This document shows, piece after piece, positions 1 to 11,896 of a stretch of DNA of 64,000 nucleotides; the first letter of the stretch is position 1; each line of letters starts with the position of its first letter. The DNA is from Rhexocercosporidium sp. MPI-PUGE-AT-0058 (lineage: Eukaryota > Ascomycota > Leotiomycetes > Helotiales). The notes below the pieces were generated by a model. The model searched no databases. It saw nothing but the letters and a program-made list of their open reading frames with translations, and was not told the DNA's origin. The position numbers and the translations under genes are program-made. The stretch is taken from NCBI GenBank assembly GCA_020746875.1, contig JAGTJL010000003.1, positions 2,108,001 through 2,172,000 of the forward strand, written 5' to 3'.

Positions 1-1
1 T

Positions 2-2242
2 ATGGAGACCTTGGAGAATCCAATCACCGCCAGTCCGAAACAGCATCAGTCCTCCAAGCGGCGAATCCCCATAAGCCAAGCTTGGTTCGTTCGTCTTCTC
101 AATGATGAAAAGGAAGGCAGGCATATCGGCTAATTACTCTCGACAGTGACGCATGCAGAGTTCGAAGAGTCAGATGCCAGAAGGACTCTGACGGAGAATC
201 TGGCTCACATTCTCTACCGGCGACCCGAGGGTCTTGCCTACGATGTGCGAAATTTGGACTTGACTGCACGTTCTTGCTTCCGGTCAAGAGTCGTGGTCCG
301 CAACCAAGGTAACTACTCGCTTTAAGCTGCGCGCTTTTGACGGCGATCTTGGCCTGAGGAAGGTATCTCTGTTGACACATTCCAGAAATAAGCTTCACTC
401 CTCGCAAGCCTCCGCTGCTGCGAAGAACACTACCAGTGAAGGTGGTTCGCCACATATCCTGCATACCAGCAGGTCACCAAATACCCCCACGAACAATCCA
501 TCATCCCCGTTCGAGAGTCCTGTATCGCACAGGGAATATGCTCAGGAGGCTACTTCAAAGGTACAGACTGTATCACAATCATCACAATACTCTTTCAACG
601 TGCCTCCATCACTGCACACACAGGGCCTGGAAATTTGGAGCTCGTATCCTACTGACGGTCTCGGCGACAGAGAGGTAGTGAAGTTGATACTTGCCGATTA
701 CTTTCAATACATATATCCTTTGGTACCAGTAGTCCATCGGCCCTCCTGCAAACGCGATATCGCAGACAATCGAGACTGCAACGATGAAATTTTCCTTGGT
801 CTTATTTACGGCCTTTGCGCTCTGACTATCGCAACTCTACCCAGCAAGTTTCATAACTACCAAAAACTACGCCCCAACTCACCCCATGAAAATAGTAAGG
901 CTATGGTATATGCATGTTATGATGAATTCACGCGTCTCAAACGGCATGAGTACTTCGATGAGATCAATTTCGATAAATGGGCTGCTCACTTCTTGATGTA
1001 TCTTGCATTTTTTCATGTTACAGATTACAATCGGTCACGCATGGTTGAGGTGCAGGCTAGTCAACTTGCTCGTCTGCTTAATCTGCATAAAGGTCCTGAA
1101 AATAATGGTCTGAATTACATCGAGATCCAACTCCACAAAAAGGCATTCTGGTTAAGCTTCTACACCTTCGTGTAAGCAAATTTCTTTCCACAGCTAAAGA
1201 TGGAAATCCTCAGAATATGCGTTCCTCACTAATCAGTATTTACCCACAGCCACGGCAAAGTCCACTTCGTCCGCAAAGAACGTATTGGCTTCATAGATCA
1301 AACAGAGGCCCGCACTGTCCGCTTCGAAAGTCTTATGCCCGCCGAAGTCGACGATGAATATATCCATGCCCACACAATCTACCCCCAGCCCCCCGGCACC
1401 GTCTCCCTGGTCACAGGCTTCAACCTCAACTCTCAGGTCTTTCTCGCCGCCTACACCTCTGGCTCTCAAAGAGACGAACCATGTCCCTGCATCCGCGCGG
1501 AAGATGTGCAGTTGCAGATTCGACACCTTCAGCAACGTCTAGACGTGCTAAAATACATGCTCGATGATATTCCGGCGCCGTTACAGCCTTGGGTTGCTTC
1601 TGAACAGCAAGACAACTCACCTCCGCCCGGTGATGCGGATGATTTGCAGGGGCGTCGTGAGTTGTATGGCCATTTTGCAATTTTGCGTGCTAATCTTCAC
1701 GTCACGCATCTCTGGTTTCAGACTCTACTTTCCAGTCAGCTGGATGTACTACTGGAATCGCAGGTATCTTTAGAGGCTGGTACATTGATACCGATGTGTA
1801 CACCGCCGTTGACATCAGCACTACCAGTACCAGTCCGTGACGTTAAACTCGTCTGGGCCGAACGCGAAGCCTTATGCCGCCAGCTACTTCATCTCCTCCA
1901 TGGAATCCCACACACTTATTTAGAGCCCAATGGGATTACTATCGTAAGTTCTGCTCGCAGCTTGTTATCGAATCCCTACCCCCCTTTCATTGGATTTAAC
2001 ATTCCCCGTCTTTCTCTACATTTCCCCTCGTTTGATAGCCAACTGACTGACCTTTATAGGTTAGTAAAATCCGGGAGATATCAGCTACGCTCCTCTCTGT
2101 TCCCCAAGGACTCGATGCAGGTGCCGAGCGCCGTGCGGCCACTTATCTACGTGCTTTTGCGGACATCTTGTCGAAGCTTGATAGAGCGGGCTATAGTGGT
2201 ATCATCAGTTTACAGAGCTGGGTTGATGGGGATCGAATATAG
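2..2242 (+). CDS. Zn2Cys6 fungal-specific transcription factor
   Basis: Predicted nuclear DNA-binding regulator of 635 residues. Five exons join in frame: 2-84, 147-308, 386-1171, 1250-1943 and 2060-2242. The first intron splits the first zinc cysteine codon. The binuclear cluster reads ACDACRVRRVRC, then after a 19-residue loop GSCLRCAKFGLDC, giving Cys28, 31, 38, 58, 61 and 68. The loop between Cys38 and Cys58 is longer than the usual 5-12 residues. A Ser/Thr-rich linker follows, then a fungal_trans-type middle homology region from about residue 150, with VKLILADYFQYIYPLVPVVH and ESLMPAEVDDEY. The ATG sits at the window edge, so a further upstream start cannot be excluded. The next gene downstream on the same strand is a dead rhamnosidase; control of it is only a guess. 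The target is unknown. Confidence 0.85.
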
Positions 2243-2934
2243 CCTCAGCTGTAATACTAAACTAATAAGTCGCAAACCTGTGGCAAAAGACGGACAAAAT
2301 TGTCAACGTAAGAATTACCTACCTCGCTTACGCTCAACTGGCCATCCATCCTTCTAGCCTTTCCCATCCGCCTTTCTCCTCACCCGCGCCCCGGCTCATG
2401 CAGACAGCATGGCATGGTCCCTGGAAGTTGGAAATAATAAGGGGGAAGCCCGAGAATTCAAAATTCCTCCTCACTCGGGGTGCTCTCTGCCGAGCGACTC
2501 GCTAGATAGCCGTCAAGTAGGAAGAGTGGACGATAATCGATGTGGATGAATCGAGGTATGTCGGTGTCGGGTCAAACATGACCAAAAGCAGGGAAAATCA
2601 CGACCCGGTACCAGCTGCCGATGTGGATATGTCTTCCTTGGTCCTCATCCCCTTACTTCCCCGCGCCATGATCGATCAATTCCCCAGCTTCCCCAGGAAG
2701 CAACTGCACTCAGGAGTAAATTGCGAACCGCTGCTCGCCCTGGTATGTGGATGTAATAGATTCTGGGGCAAGCCCACAACCCCGGATGTGAGCAGGAGCT
2801 TTCATTGTATATATAAATGCATAGATACCATGGGTTGGAAGCAGATGCTGTCGGTATGCGCTCCTGTGGTTACCATTGGATACCTAATTCAACACCGTCA
2901 GTACCAGTCCTACCACGGTCAGCGAGACCCTACG
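2243..2934. other. Intergenic, regulator to GH78 pseudogene
   Basis: No supported gene. It contains the 3' flank of the regulator and the former promoter of the rhamnosidase relic, with a TATA-like stretch (tatatataaatgc) near 2809. The frame is open upstream of 2935, but that part does not look like protein of this family. Confidence 0.5.
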
Positions 2935-4675
2935 ATGTTGTTAAACATCGTCTCCTATGCGGTTGTTGTAATTGCAACTTCCGTGTCCGCCACCAGATAT
3001 AGCGAATATATTCTCGCGCCTAGCCATCGTTCCGTGACGCCTCTGGTCCTGAATGCTGTCCGCGGCGCTGTGACAAATCCTGACGCGCTGCTCACAGATG
3101 TCCACAACAGCCGCGGCGTGACATTTGGCGCAAATTCCCCTATCACCCTTGATTTCGGTATCAGCATTGGTGGCATGGTAGACTTCCGAGTCAACGCAGT
3201 CTCCGGCGTGGACGAATATGTTGGATTTTCTTTCACGGAAAGCTCCTTGTGGATCAGCCCATACGAATGCGACACAGCTTCGACAGGTGCAAAAGTGGGC
3301 GACAGCCCTCTTTGGTTCAAGGTGCCTTCTAAGGGGCAGTACACCGCCGAGAAGAAGTACCAGCGCGGTTGTTTCCGCTAAATGAGCATCTAGCACAATG
3401 GGACTGGAAGTGTGACAATCAGAGATCTTCATGTAAACTTCACAGCCTCGCCGGAGGTAGAAGATCTCAGGAACTATCCTGGCTACTTCAATAGCGATAG
3501 CCAGAAGCTGAATCGCGTGTGGTATGCGGATGTCTACACTAACCAGCTGTGTAGTATGGACCCTGCCTACGGAAACACATTTGGTGTCCCAAGCACTGGA
3601 TGGTATTACAATGCGACGGTTGCCAGTGCGTACATCTCCTTTCCCAGAAAACTCCAAGCATCGGTCTTTGCGACCTTCTAAAGGCCTTGCTTGAAAACTT
3701 CCAAATCCTCTAGCGGGTGCTAACTGACATTTGAACAGAGGGTGCTTCAGTTCTAGTAGATGCAGGCAAACGTCATCGTCTTGTTTGGCCTGGCGACATA
3801 GCTATTTCTGCCCTTTCAATTTTCGTCTCGACAAATAGCTTAGATGGGGTTAGGAACAGCATTGATTCCCTCTTCGTCCTCCAAAATGCTGACGGGCGTC
3901 TGCCCTGGGCCGGTTCACCCTTCATTTCGGTGGAATTTCTCCTCTTCAGCTTCACATATCATCTCTACACGCTACTTGACCTGTATTATTACTATCTGTA
4001 CACAGGCGATTTAGCATACCTCCAAGGCTACTGGGACCAGTACACGTCTGCTCTTAATTGGTCATTGTCCACTATTGATAGCTCAGGACTAGCAAACGTA
4101 ACAAGTACCAATGACTGGCATAGATCAGGAATGGGAGCATAATATCGAGGTAGGCAGACGTTCCCTACTACCACCATGTAAAAAGGGAGCAGCCTAACGT
4201 GTCGAAAATAGGCGAACGCGATCTTCTATCACACTCTGGGGATAAGTCTGAAACTTGCTGGAGTTGTCAACGACAGCAGCGTTATCGACACATGGACGAC
4301 CGCCATGGGGGGCATCGAGTTGGCTATCAATGAGCTTCTTCGGGACCCAGCCGAGAACCTATTCTTCGATAATGACGCCAATAAGACCGAGTCGGCGATA
4401 CATCCCCAAGATGGAAAATCGTGGGCAATTATTGCTGGAGTCATGGATACCGAGCGTGCAAACGCCATCAGCACTGCCCTCGCGGCTCACTGGGTGCGGC
4501 CATGTCGCCCTTCGCGTCGAGTTTCGAAGTCCAGGCGCACTATCTTTCAGGCCACCCAGAGCGTGCAGTAGACTTGATTAAGTTTATGCAAGCGGATTTC
4601 ATGCTTGACGACCCTCGCATGACTAACAGCTCCTTCATCGAAGGCTACTCTACCAACGGAGACCGGCGCACATAA
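2935..4675 (+). pseudogene. GH78-type alpha-L-rhamnosidase-like gene, inactivated
   Basis: The conceptual product resembles secreted six-hairpin glycosidases of family GH78, which release terminal L-rhamnose from plant glycosides and pectin. It begins with a signal peptide (MLLNIVSYAVVVIATSVSA). Family-like segments follow in order: GYFNSDSQKLNRVWYADVYT, KRHRLVWPGDIAISALS, LALNWSLS-type sequence near 4050, NDWHRSGMG, ANAIFYHTLGISL and FIEGYSTNGD. It cannot be translated whole. The same frame has TAA at 3379-3381 and TAG at 3391-3393 inside conserved sequence. A reading-frame break (apparent 2-nt loss) lies near 4136-4141 before HNIE, and a second near 4497-4505. It stops at 4673 inside the catalytic domain, short of the family's C-terminal part. 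Introns near 3625-3738 and 4150-4211 are still visible. Decayed tail sequence may continue to about 5070. Confidence 0.85.
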
Positions 4676-5683
4676 ATACGGACAACGCTTGTGGAGGCTA
4701 AATAGCAGCCTTTGCATGCTCAGTTGGCCTTGAGAGGCCATGGTACTGTATTCTGCCAGCTCTAAAGGTGCATTGGTAATCACACTGGGCACACACTTGA
4801 CGTTTGGTGGCAGGCGGGAAACTTGAATATTCAGCAAAATGATCAGGATAAGGGAATAGATGCCCTTGGGATGTACCTTAGTACAAAGATAGTACATGAG
4901 CTGATGCATATTGCTGCTGATTTGAAGCGAGGCAACTTGCTCATGCCTTCACAGTGCCAGTCACTTCCTTACCAGCATCATCTTGTTTCCTATCTGCTGA
5001 CAATACTCCACAGTTCCGGGAATCCTTCTAGACAAAGTGAACGGGGAGACTGTCGGCGAAATGTAAGCCCTAGAAGAATCGGATTGTCAAGAAACGAAAG
5101 TCGGCCATAGCGCAGTTACGAATTTTCTCCAATCTCTAGCAAGCAACTCGGCAGCAAAGACTCAACAGAACACCCAAGTCCGAACAATCTGCAACAAAAA
5201 TGCAGATAATATGGCTGTATTCGCTACAAGTATGTAATTCCGAACCTCCTCATAGCAATGTCATGAATTTCGATGCTGATGTTGGGTTTAAGGCTGGTAT
5301 TCGCCTATTTATGCTTGGGTCAACGGTGCACCACGATAGGGTACCTAAGCGAGCACCCCTTGAATATCCTAATACGCCTGAACCGCCTGGACCGTCATAA
5401 ATCGCAATACTTGACTGTGTTTGGATGCAATTTGTTAGCTCAAGTGTAGAGAAAGGAGGTCAATGGATTTTGGGCGTGAAGATAGGATCCCAAATTCTAG
5501 TTGTTCCCACACACAAAATCCAATGAAACCGATGCTTGGTTCAGTCCGCTCATCACATCGAGTTCCCCACCAGTCTGTGAGCCATGTTTATCCATTCAAA
5601 TCGTAACAAGTGCTAGGAAAAGTTTGAATTTGGTCTAGACCATGATACCATGTAACGCCTTTCAACCCTCCTTTTGGGGGCCC

Positions 5684-5697
5684 GGGGGGGGGGGGGG
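5684..5697. repeat. Poly-G tract (14 G)
   Basis: An uninterrupted run of 14 G within a very GC-rich patch (gggggcccg before it, cgcgggcgc after it) in AT-rich surroundings. It could be a low-confidence assembly spot. Confidence 0.8.
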
Positions 5698-6279
5698 CGC
5701 GGGCGCTTTTCTGGCCCATTAAAGTAGCTTCGGATCTTAATGTACAGCGCAAGTACAGTACCTAGGTAGACACCTATCTACTGCAAGTGGGAATCAAGTC
5801 GACTCAGTAGCGAGCCTACCTACATAAGTGCACAGCACAGTAAAAAGCCAGGACGAGGAGTGCAGCCGCCCCCTCCTCTGTATCCGCCGCAAAAACTCAA
5901 ATCTCCATATTCAAATTTTCGCGGTCAGGGGCAGACTGGAGTAGAGGTCCGCCTTTAGCTGCATGAATTCTGAATATGGCCTTCGGTTAGGAAATGAAAG
6001 ACTTGTTCTCCTGCTAAAACGTTCCAATCTTTTTTGTCCCATCTGCATGAAAACTTAGTCACTATGCCTCGCAGGTGCTGGAATCTGGGGCATGACCTTG
6101 CTAGGCAATGAAAGCTCTAACTTCTCTGTCCCTCGATAAGCCATACATGCAGTAAATGAAGGCAAAAGGTCTTCGCGATATGACTGTTGGTCTAGCAGGA
6201 AAGGTCCTCAGGAAACCTGGAACCCTTCATTACTATTCAGATAACAGATTCTAATAAAAGTATGATCAATATATTTGAA

Positions 6280-6393
6280 GTTACAGTAAAAAGCGAATTG
6301 AGTGTCGCTAATTTTATAGATAACTTTTTTAAGCGGGCTCCACTTCCTGACACTTGTGGCTGTGCACCCTTGCCAGGATGTACCCTAAAGTAC
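6280..6393 (+). repeat. Dispersed repeat, copy A
   Basis: About 114 bp that matches the reverse complement of 11781-11896 by eye along its whole length. Shared blocks include aattgagtgtc, attttatagataac and cctgacacttgtggctgtgc. Both ends carry a short gttac-like terminus. Size and structure suggest a small non-autonomous element or its relic. Confidence 0.7.
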
Positions 6394-6792
6394 TGGCTTA
6401 GGTAAGTAAGTAAAGTGACTTGCAAAATCGGTTTCGCCCCGTCTCGCCGAAAACAAAGTTTGAGCACAGACCCACCTCGGCTATTTTTGGCTGACCACCC
6501 AAATTTTGTCATCTCATGTTCTACAGTACGTACTGTATAGTACTATAAGTGGAATTCTTCTTGATACAATCGCTGGGGTGAAACAAACTGCGACTGCATA
6601 GCTGGCTGACATAAAGTGCGGCAAGTGACCTCGTCCAATCGTGCCTATGCAGCGCACCCAAGGGCTTGCTCAGCCTCAGCACTGTTCAGATGCCTCGCCT
6701 TGCCTCGCCTCGCCGATTCCTTAAGACGACACAGAACACTTCTTGTCGCCGAAGAGCTCTGCTTCCATTTATTTTCGCACTCGATAAGCGTA

Positions 6793-8429
6793 ATGGATCC
6801 TTTATCAATCACCATCAGTGTTCTCGCTATCGTAGGACGTAGCATCACCACGATTCAAGCATGCCAAAATTATGCGTCGAAATACCAGGCAGCAGACCTC
6901 TCCATGGCCTCGATGCGTACCGAGTGCTCTGCTATAAAGGTAGCGCTTGCACAAATTCAGAGTCTTATCACTCGCGATAGACGTCGAAATATCGCCAAGA
7001 GATTTGAAGACTAGGTGCTTGAAGAGTATGAGTCTGTGTTCAATGATTGCTTGTTGACATTCAACACACTCAACGAATGTCTCTCAGCTCTGGGGCTAGA
7101 CAAAGAAAACGAATTGAACGAAAGCAGTTTTTTAACGAAAATTCGATATATGTGGAATGAACCACAGATGGAAATGCTTCGTGGAAACATCAGAGGCCAG
7201 GCAAATGAAATTGGCATCCTTCTCTCGGCTTTCCAAGCGTAAGTGTACATCCATACCATTTCTTGTTTTCGAGGAAAGGATGAGTTAATATACTGGAGAT
7301 AGTGAGAAAACTGCTAGGACATACAGTCTTATGAGAAATGAGAAAAGCCAAGATGTCCTTCGCGCGTGTTTCTAATGATGCCGACTCTCTTCGAAGATCC
7401 CTAAGCGTATCGAATAACTCCTCGGGGGGTTCAGCTACCGCCGACTCTTCACGTTGGGATGAAGATTTTATGTTTGATAATATCATTCTCAACACGACGG
7501 TATATCGCAAGGCATTTGTCAAACAGCAGAGCAAAGCCCAGCTACGGAACAAAGATGACGAAGACATCACATCTCCAAAGGGAAGAAAGAGCCATCTCAG
7601 TAGTCACTCGGAGGAGACAATGAGGAGTCCTGCGCCGAAACTAGTTCCCAAAAACTCGACATTCAATCTCATTGCTCCTCAACTCGCGCCATTACCCGAC
7701 TTTGGTTTAGCCTTTTTCTATCAACTCAGCCCGCGTGCTCCAGTGCTCACCAACCCTACGGTTGAGGAACCGACGAATTCTATCACGGCTAGGGCGACCG
7801 ACACGAAACTAGAGAGCATTGCGCCGCCTCCTAAAATGACCGAGAAGTATGGACACGGAAACCAAAAGCCAGTAGAGACACAACTTGATGCTCAGCATAG
7901 TGACCCTTTCACCAACTCTCTAGCGGGAACAACCCCAAACCTTCCCAAGCCCAGCATTGATGAGGAGAAGCCCCAAATAAACGAACACCCATCCCCAGAG
8001 CAGTTACCGTCTGCGCGAAAAGAAGATGACTCTGCAGCAACGATGGCACAAGATCAAATTTCTGAAAAATTCCCCTACTTCAAAGACTGGTATTCTCAGG
8101 ACGAAATCCACCCCGGCGACCTCGTCTCCGTAGTATGGGCATATCGGCCAAGAGCCTCAGACGAGTTCGACCTCGAGCGAGGAGACGTTCTGAAAGTCAT
8201 GGCATTGTGGGACGACGGCTGGGGAATCGGTGTCTTTATCTAGGGACGAGTAGAAGACGTGACGAACGTAGTCGGCGAGGCGCCAGCTTGAAGTGGCGAG
8301 ATTAAAGCATTTCCTATGGTCTGTGTGTGTTTACCACAGCATTGGAGGAGGACTATTGAAGGGGATGGCGCAACGGAAACGACTACCGAAGGGAAGGATA
8401 CAACGGCACCTGCCGTAGAAGTCCTTTGA
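6793..8429 (+). pseudogene. Fungal N-terminal domain plus SH3 protein, inactivated
   Basis: The reconstructed gene starts MDPLSITISVLAIVGRS, the typical start of the fungal N-terminal domain found on STAND/NLR-like and related proteins. It ends in an SH3 domain (about 8107-8240; VVWAYRPRASDEFDLERGDV, LWDDGWGIGV) followed by a conserved tail, EIKAFPMVCVCLPQHW. The frame is broken in several places: TAG at 7012-7014 inside the N-terminal domain, a one-base frameshift near 7360-7370 after an intron from 7241, TAG at 8241-8243 at the end of the SH3 domain, and TGA at 8289-8291 just before the conserved tail. The middle is a disordered Ser/Pro-rich linker. Two stops could come from C-to-T changes, as repeat-induced mutation would give, but that is not proven. 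The original role is unknown; SH3 suggests a scaffold or signalling protein. Confidence 0.75.
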
Positions 8430-10229
8430 ATGTAAAACTGACGCATTTGACGCGTTGTTGGGCATTGGGCGCGCTTGGATTGTCGACGCGGACCACATCC
8501 AGCTTTGGAAAATATCGAAAGTGGCGGCTGAATCGCGCACTCTGATGAGGCTGGTTTTGGGCCGACATGGTCCAAAATTCAATCAGTTGTAGAATAATAG
8601 TAAAGGAACCGAACGATTCCGTCCAATTAATTATACAGTGCCTGATTGTGGAGAAAAATGGGTTTTAAGACGGTCTTCTATTCATTCCAAATATTCCCAC
8701 ACTGGCCCAAAATTCTTTGATATGGCACTCAGGTCGAGGACCGCATGTGACTTCCGTGTTTGTGCCTTAGACATGCCTAATTGGCCTGAGTGCCTGAGGT
8801 AAGAGAGCGCATTCAGAAGATCACGTGCAGAGAAGTCGAGGAATCCCCTTTAGGTAGAAGACATAGGCATGAACAATTCCTACAGTAGATAGATCACATA
8901 GTCAGCAATAATAAAATGAGCAATATAAGATGCGAGACGTGAGAGAAGTGTTGCCTGCGCAGTCAGCTCCCCAGATTCCAAGTGCACAGGACGCAGCGGC
9001 TGAGGTCAGAGCAACCTTTAAGCGCCGAAAATGGACGACATGGTCTGTGCTCACAGTTTTGTAGGCGAAAGGGGACGATGCCGATTTCGCAAGTGACTGT
9101 ACGAAAGGGGGTTTTCAGTAGGTCTCGATGTGACGCTTACTCTATAAAAGACGGCAATCACGTGTGACTAGCGACTCATATTTTATAGCAGGAATATGAA
9201 GATACTAAGTATCTTTTAAAATCTATAATTACGTAAGAAAAAAGGTATGGAAAGAAATAGGTTATATATAAAGTAAACTCTATAAAGGCTCGTTTAATCT
9301 CGGCACCTAGACACTTTGCTATTCAGCACTGGCCCTATCTCTCATATTTAGGCTGGCTTCTTACATCATTCGCAACGAGGTAATCTTCTGAACTCCTTCT
9401 GCTCCCTTTAGGAAGCATGGAGTATAGAATTTGTCCTACATAGATTGCTCATTAAATTCGTATTTTATGAACAGAATGAGAGACAGACCGTTTTACCAAC
9501 AAATGTCCCAAGATTATTGCGTTTCAACTTTCCTTCTCTTATTAAATCATTCCGGGTGTTCTATAACTACAAGTCGTACCACATATCGATAAATTTCTAA
9601 GAACGAAGTTTGTTCAAAGAGGTGAGTACATCTGTCAACTATCTTAGTAAGCCTGCTCCATGGCAGTACAGACTAGACTTTGCCAACATACTGGTTGACA
9701 AGACCTATGAAGTTGAGGGGATTGACTGGATTCGCTGAGGACTAGCTGCAACCTTGAAGGTGATCAATAGTTACACTCAGCCCCGAGCCACAAGCCAGAA
9801 ATCTGCCTGAGAGGCGTAGAACTCAGCCCCGCGAGGCTGAACACCAAGGCGACATGTTAGCTATGCGCACAAACCTGGCCAATCGCTGGCAATACGAACT
9901 CTGGCTAAGACGAGCATGTGTGCTCACGGACAATTGTGGAAATTTCAGTAGAACAGTGAGGCGAATCGCGGGCACAAATGACTTGATATCTCAAAGTTTG
10001 ATTCCAGGTAGTGCTTGTAAAGCCAGCCACAAGTCAAACAAACCACGAATCAACATGGCAGGCTGTTCTAGTTCAAACGTACTTTCATGTACCCCTTAAT
10101 CCTGCGTTTTACAAGCCACACTCGTGTAGCACAATCTTCGTGATATTTTACTGTGCTACAAGTCATAACAGGGCCAATGCCCACCAGCCATATCTTCCCC
10201 GTCTTTCTATCTCACAACAATTATAAGCA
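8430..10229. other. Intergenic, AT-rich, repeat fragment
   Basis: No supported gene. 9180-9300 is strongly AT-rich. A degenerate copy of the 12.3-kb inverted-repeat arm sits at 9096-9127. The last 100 bp are the pyrimidine-rich promoter/leader of the next gene. Confidence 0.5.
9096..9127 (+). repeat. Degenerate copy of the 12.3-kb repeat arm
   Basis: This stretch (actgtacgaaaggggg, then ttttcagtaggtctcg) matches the arm at 12256-12295 (gtacggaaggggg, tttcaagtgggtctcg) apart from a few substitutions and one extra T. No partner arm was found nearby, so it looks like a relic of the same element family. Confidence 0.6.
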
Positions 10230-11006
10230 ATGCAGTTACACTATCTCTACATTAGTGCCGCGCTTATCAGCTGCGCGTCTAGCATTTACATTACATCTCC
10301 AACCGTAGGCGACATATGGGACCTTTCATATGCTCTCGAAATCAAATGGGACAAAATTTTAGGCGAAGCCAGCAGTGCCCATCTTCGTCTGGTACAGACG
10401 GGAGGCTACAGGAAGGTGGTTGCCCAATACGTCAACACCTCAGCAGAAACATACACCCTCGAACCATTGGGGGGCATCCCTACTGGCACTGGCTTCCAGC
10501 TTGAGTTTTTAGAAACTTCTGCAGGAAATTCTGCAGGCCTTGACTCCATTCTTGGTAGGTCAAATCAATTCGAAATTAGAGGCATTCCTCCCTCCCCCTC
10601 AGCATCAACATCGTCGTCGGTACCAACATCTACGGACGCAACCTCAAAACCAAGCGGTAAGACAATTTCTTTCTCAGTGAAGCCACTGCGAGCAACGATA
10701 ACTGAATTTTGAGTCCATTTAGACATCTCGACGACATTAACTTCTACGACTGGACCAGGTCCGACAACGGAGAGCCCTTCGACGACGCCGATTTCGACGC
10801 CTAGCCCAACCCCGACTGCGGGCGATGACACCGCTACTTCAAACACTCTGAAATTGTCAGAGATCATTGGCATTGTGATTGGAGCCCTAGCGTGCCTTGC
10901 AACCATAGTAGGTGCTTGGTATACGTGGCGTGCATGGAGGCGACATGGGTCTCCACCACCAAGAGTGATGATCAATAACTATTTCATATTACGGCGCTGG
11001 ATATGA
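10230..11006 (+). CDS. KNH/Kre9-like secreted membrane glycoprotein
   Basis: 236 residues from two exons, 10230-10656 and 10723-11006, with a 66-nt intron. The N terminus is a signal peptide (MQLHYLYISAALISCASS). It is followed by a Kre9/KNH1-type N-terminal domain (about residues 20-115; YITSPTVGDIWDLSYALEIK), a family of fungal wall and surface proteins linked to beta-glucan assembly. Then comes a Ser/Thr/Pro-rich stalk (about 118-180), likely O-glycosylated. One transmembrane helix near the C terminus (IIGIVIGALACLATIVGAWY) precedes a basic cytoplasmic tail (WRAWRRH). That makes it a type I membrane protein rather than a GPI-anchored one. It stands alone between a pseudogene and repeats. 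The domain call is by pattern only. Confidence 0.75.
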
Positions 11007-11780
11007 CGATTCTACGTCGTCACCTGACTGCCACGTTACAGACCCCAACACTGCCTACAGGCTATAGGGGCTGCCTATGGGCTGTCGCAAATAGGATGAA
11101 GATTGGTCAAGCTGCTTATAGGCTACAACGGTACCTATAGAGTAGTCGGGATTAAATAGCCTCGTATGGCCTCAAGAAGAACCTTCTCTCTTTAGCTTTA
11201 AATTCTCGTATATGGGCATTCTTCTTCTTTTAGGGCTTCGACCTATTTGCTTAGTGCCTCCCCTAGCCCTAAGTATCCGGGCATTCACAATTCACTGCGA
11301 GCCACCCACCACCAGTATCCATTTCTAAGGTGTTCCATCTAGAACCTGATCCGACAAAGAGTCCTTGAGAGCAATCAAATGAACGGCCATGGAGGTTATG
11401 GACAATAAAATAAACTTACGTGTATGGGAATAGGGAGCATTTTGTACAATATAAAAGCATTTGACATGTGTTGATTTCGTTTTATGTTGATATTTTCGTG
11501 ATTTGGTGGAAGTAGTTAGATGCACTACAGGAATTAATTGAATACTCATGACTTTGCGAAGGTCTTGAAGGGTACCGTACATTAGGCAAACTTCCATTCA
11601 TTTCTTCCCTCGACATAATGTCTTCCGTTGACATGTAGTTTGCTGTACCATTAGCAATGTTACCAGATCCAAATCAGTGGCAAAATATGAGCTCAGCACC
11701 AGCCCGACTCTGGCTGACAGATATAAAAGTGACAGCACTTTCCCAAGTTCGAATAACAAACCTAATGGTCCATGCTAGCG

Positions 11781-11896
11781 GTACCTTGGGTTACAACCAA
11801 GCAAGGGTGCACAGCCACAAGTGTCAGGAAATGGAGCCTGCTTAAAAAAGGTTATCTATAAAATTAAAGACACTCAATTTGCCCTTTTAGTGTAAC
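11781..11896 (-). repeat. Dispersed repeat, copy B
   Basis: The reverse complement matches copy A at 6280-6393 along its full length, with scattered substitutions. Shared sequence includes gggtgcacagccacaagtgt on this strand. The two copies flank the SH3-type pseudogene and the KNH-like gene in opposite orientation. Confidence 0.7.

Larger units (their letters stand above)
4676..6792. other. Intergenic, repeat-bearing, no intact gene
   Basis: No intact gene seen. 4676-5070 may hold decayed 3' remains of the rhamnosidase gene (a translated VPGILLDKVNGETVGEM near 5012-5062 looks like a beta-domain end, but this is weak). A 14-base G tract lies at 5684-5697. Copy A of a dispersed repeat is at 6280-6393. 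The rest is AT-rich, unassigned DNA. Confidence 0.5.

Noticed and set aside
2542..2934. Upstream extension of the rhamnosidase frame
   Set aside because: The signal peptide begins at 2935; upstream translation is not family-like.
4823..5110. Plus-strand 95-residue frame after the rhamnosidase relic
   Set aside because: Not a family-like frame; any homology to the relic's end would be in another frame.
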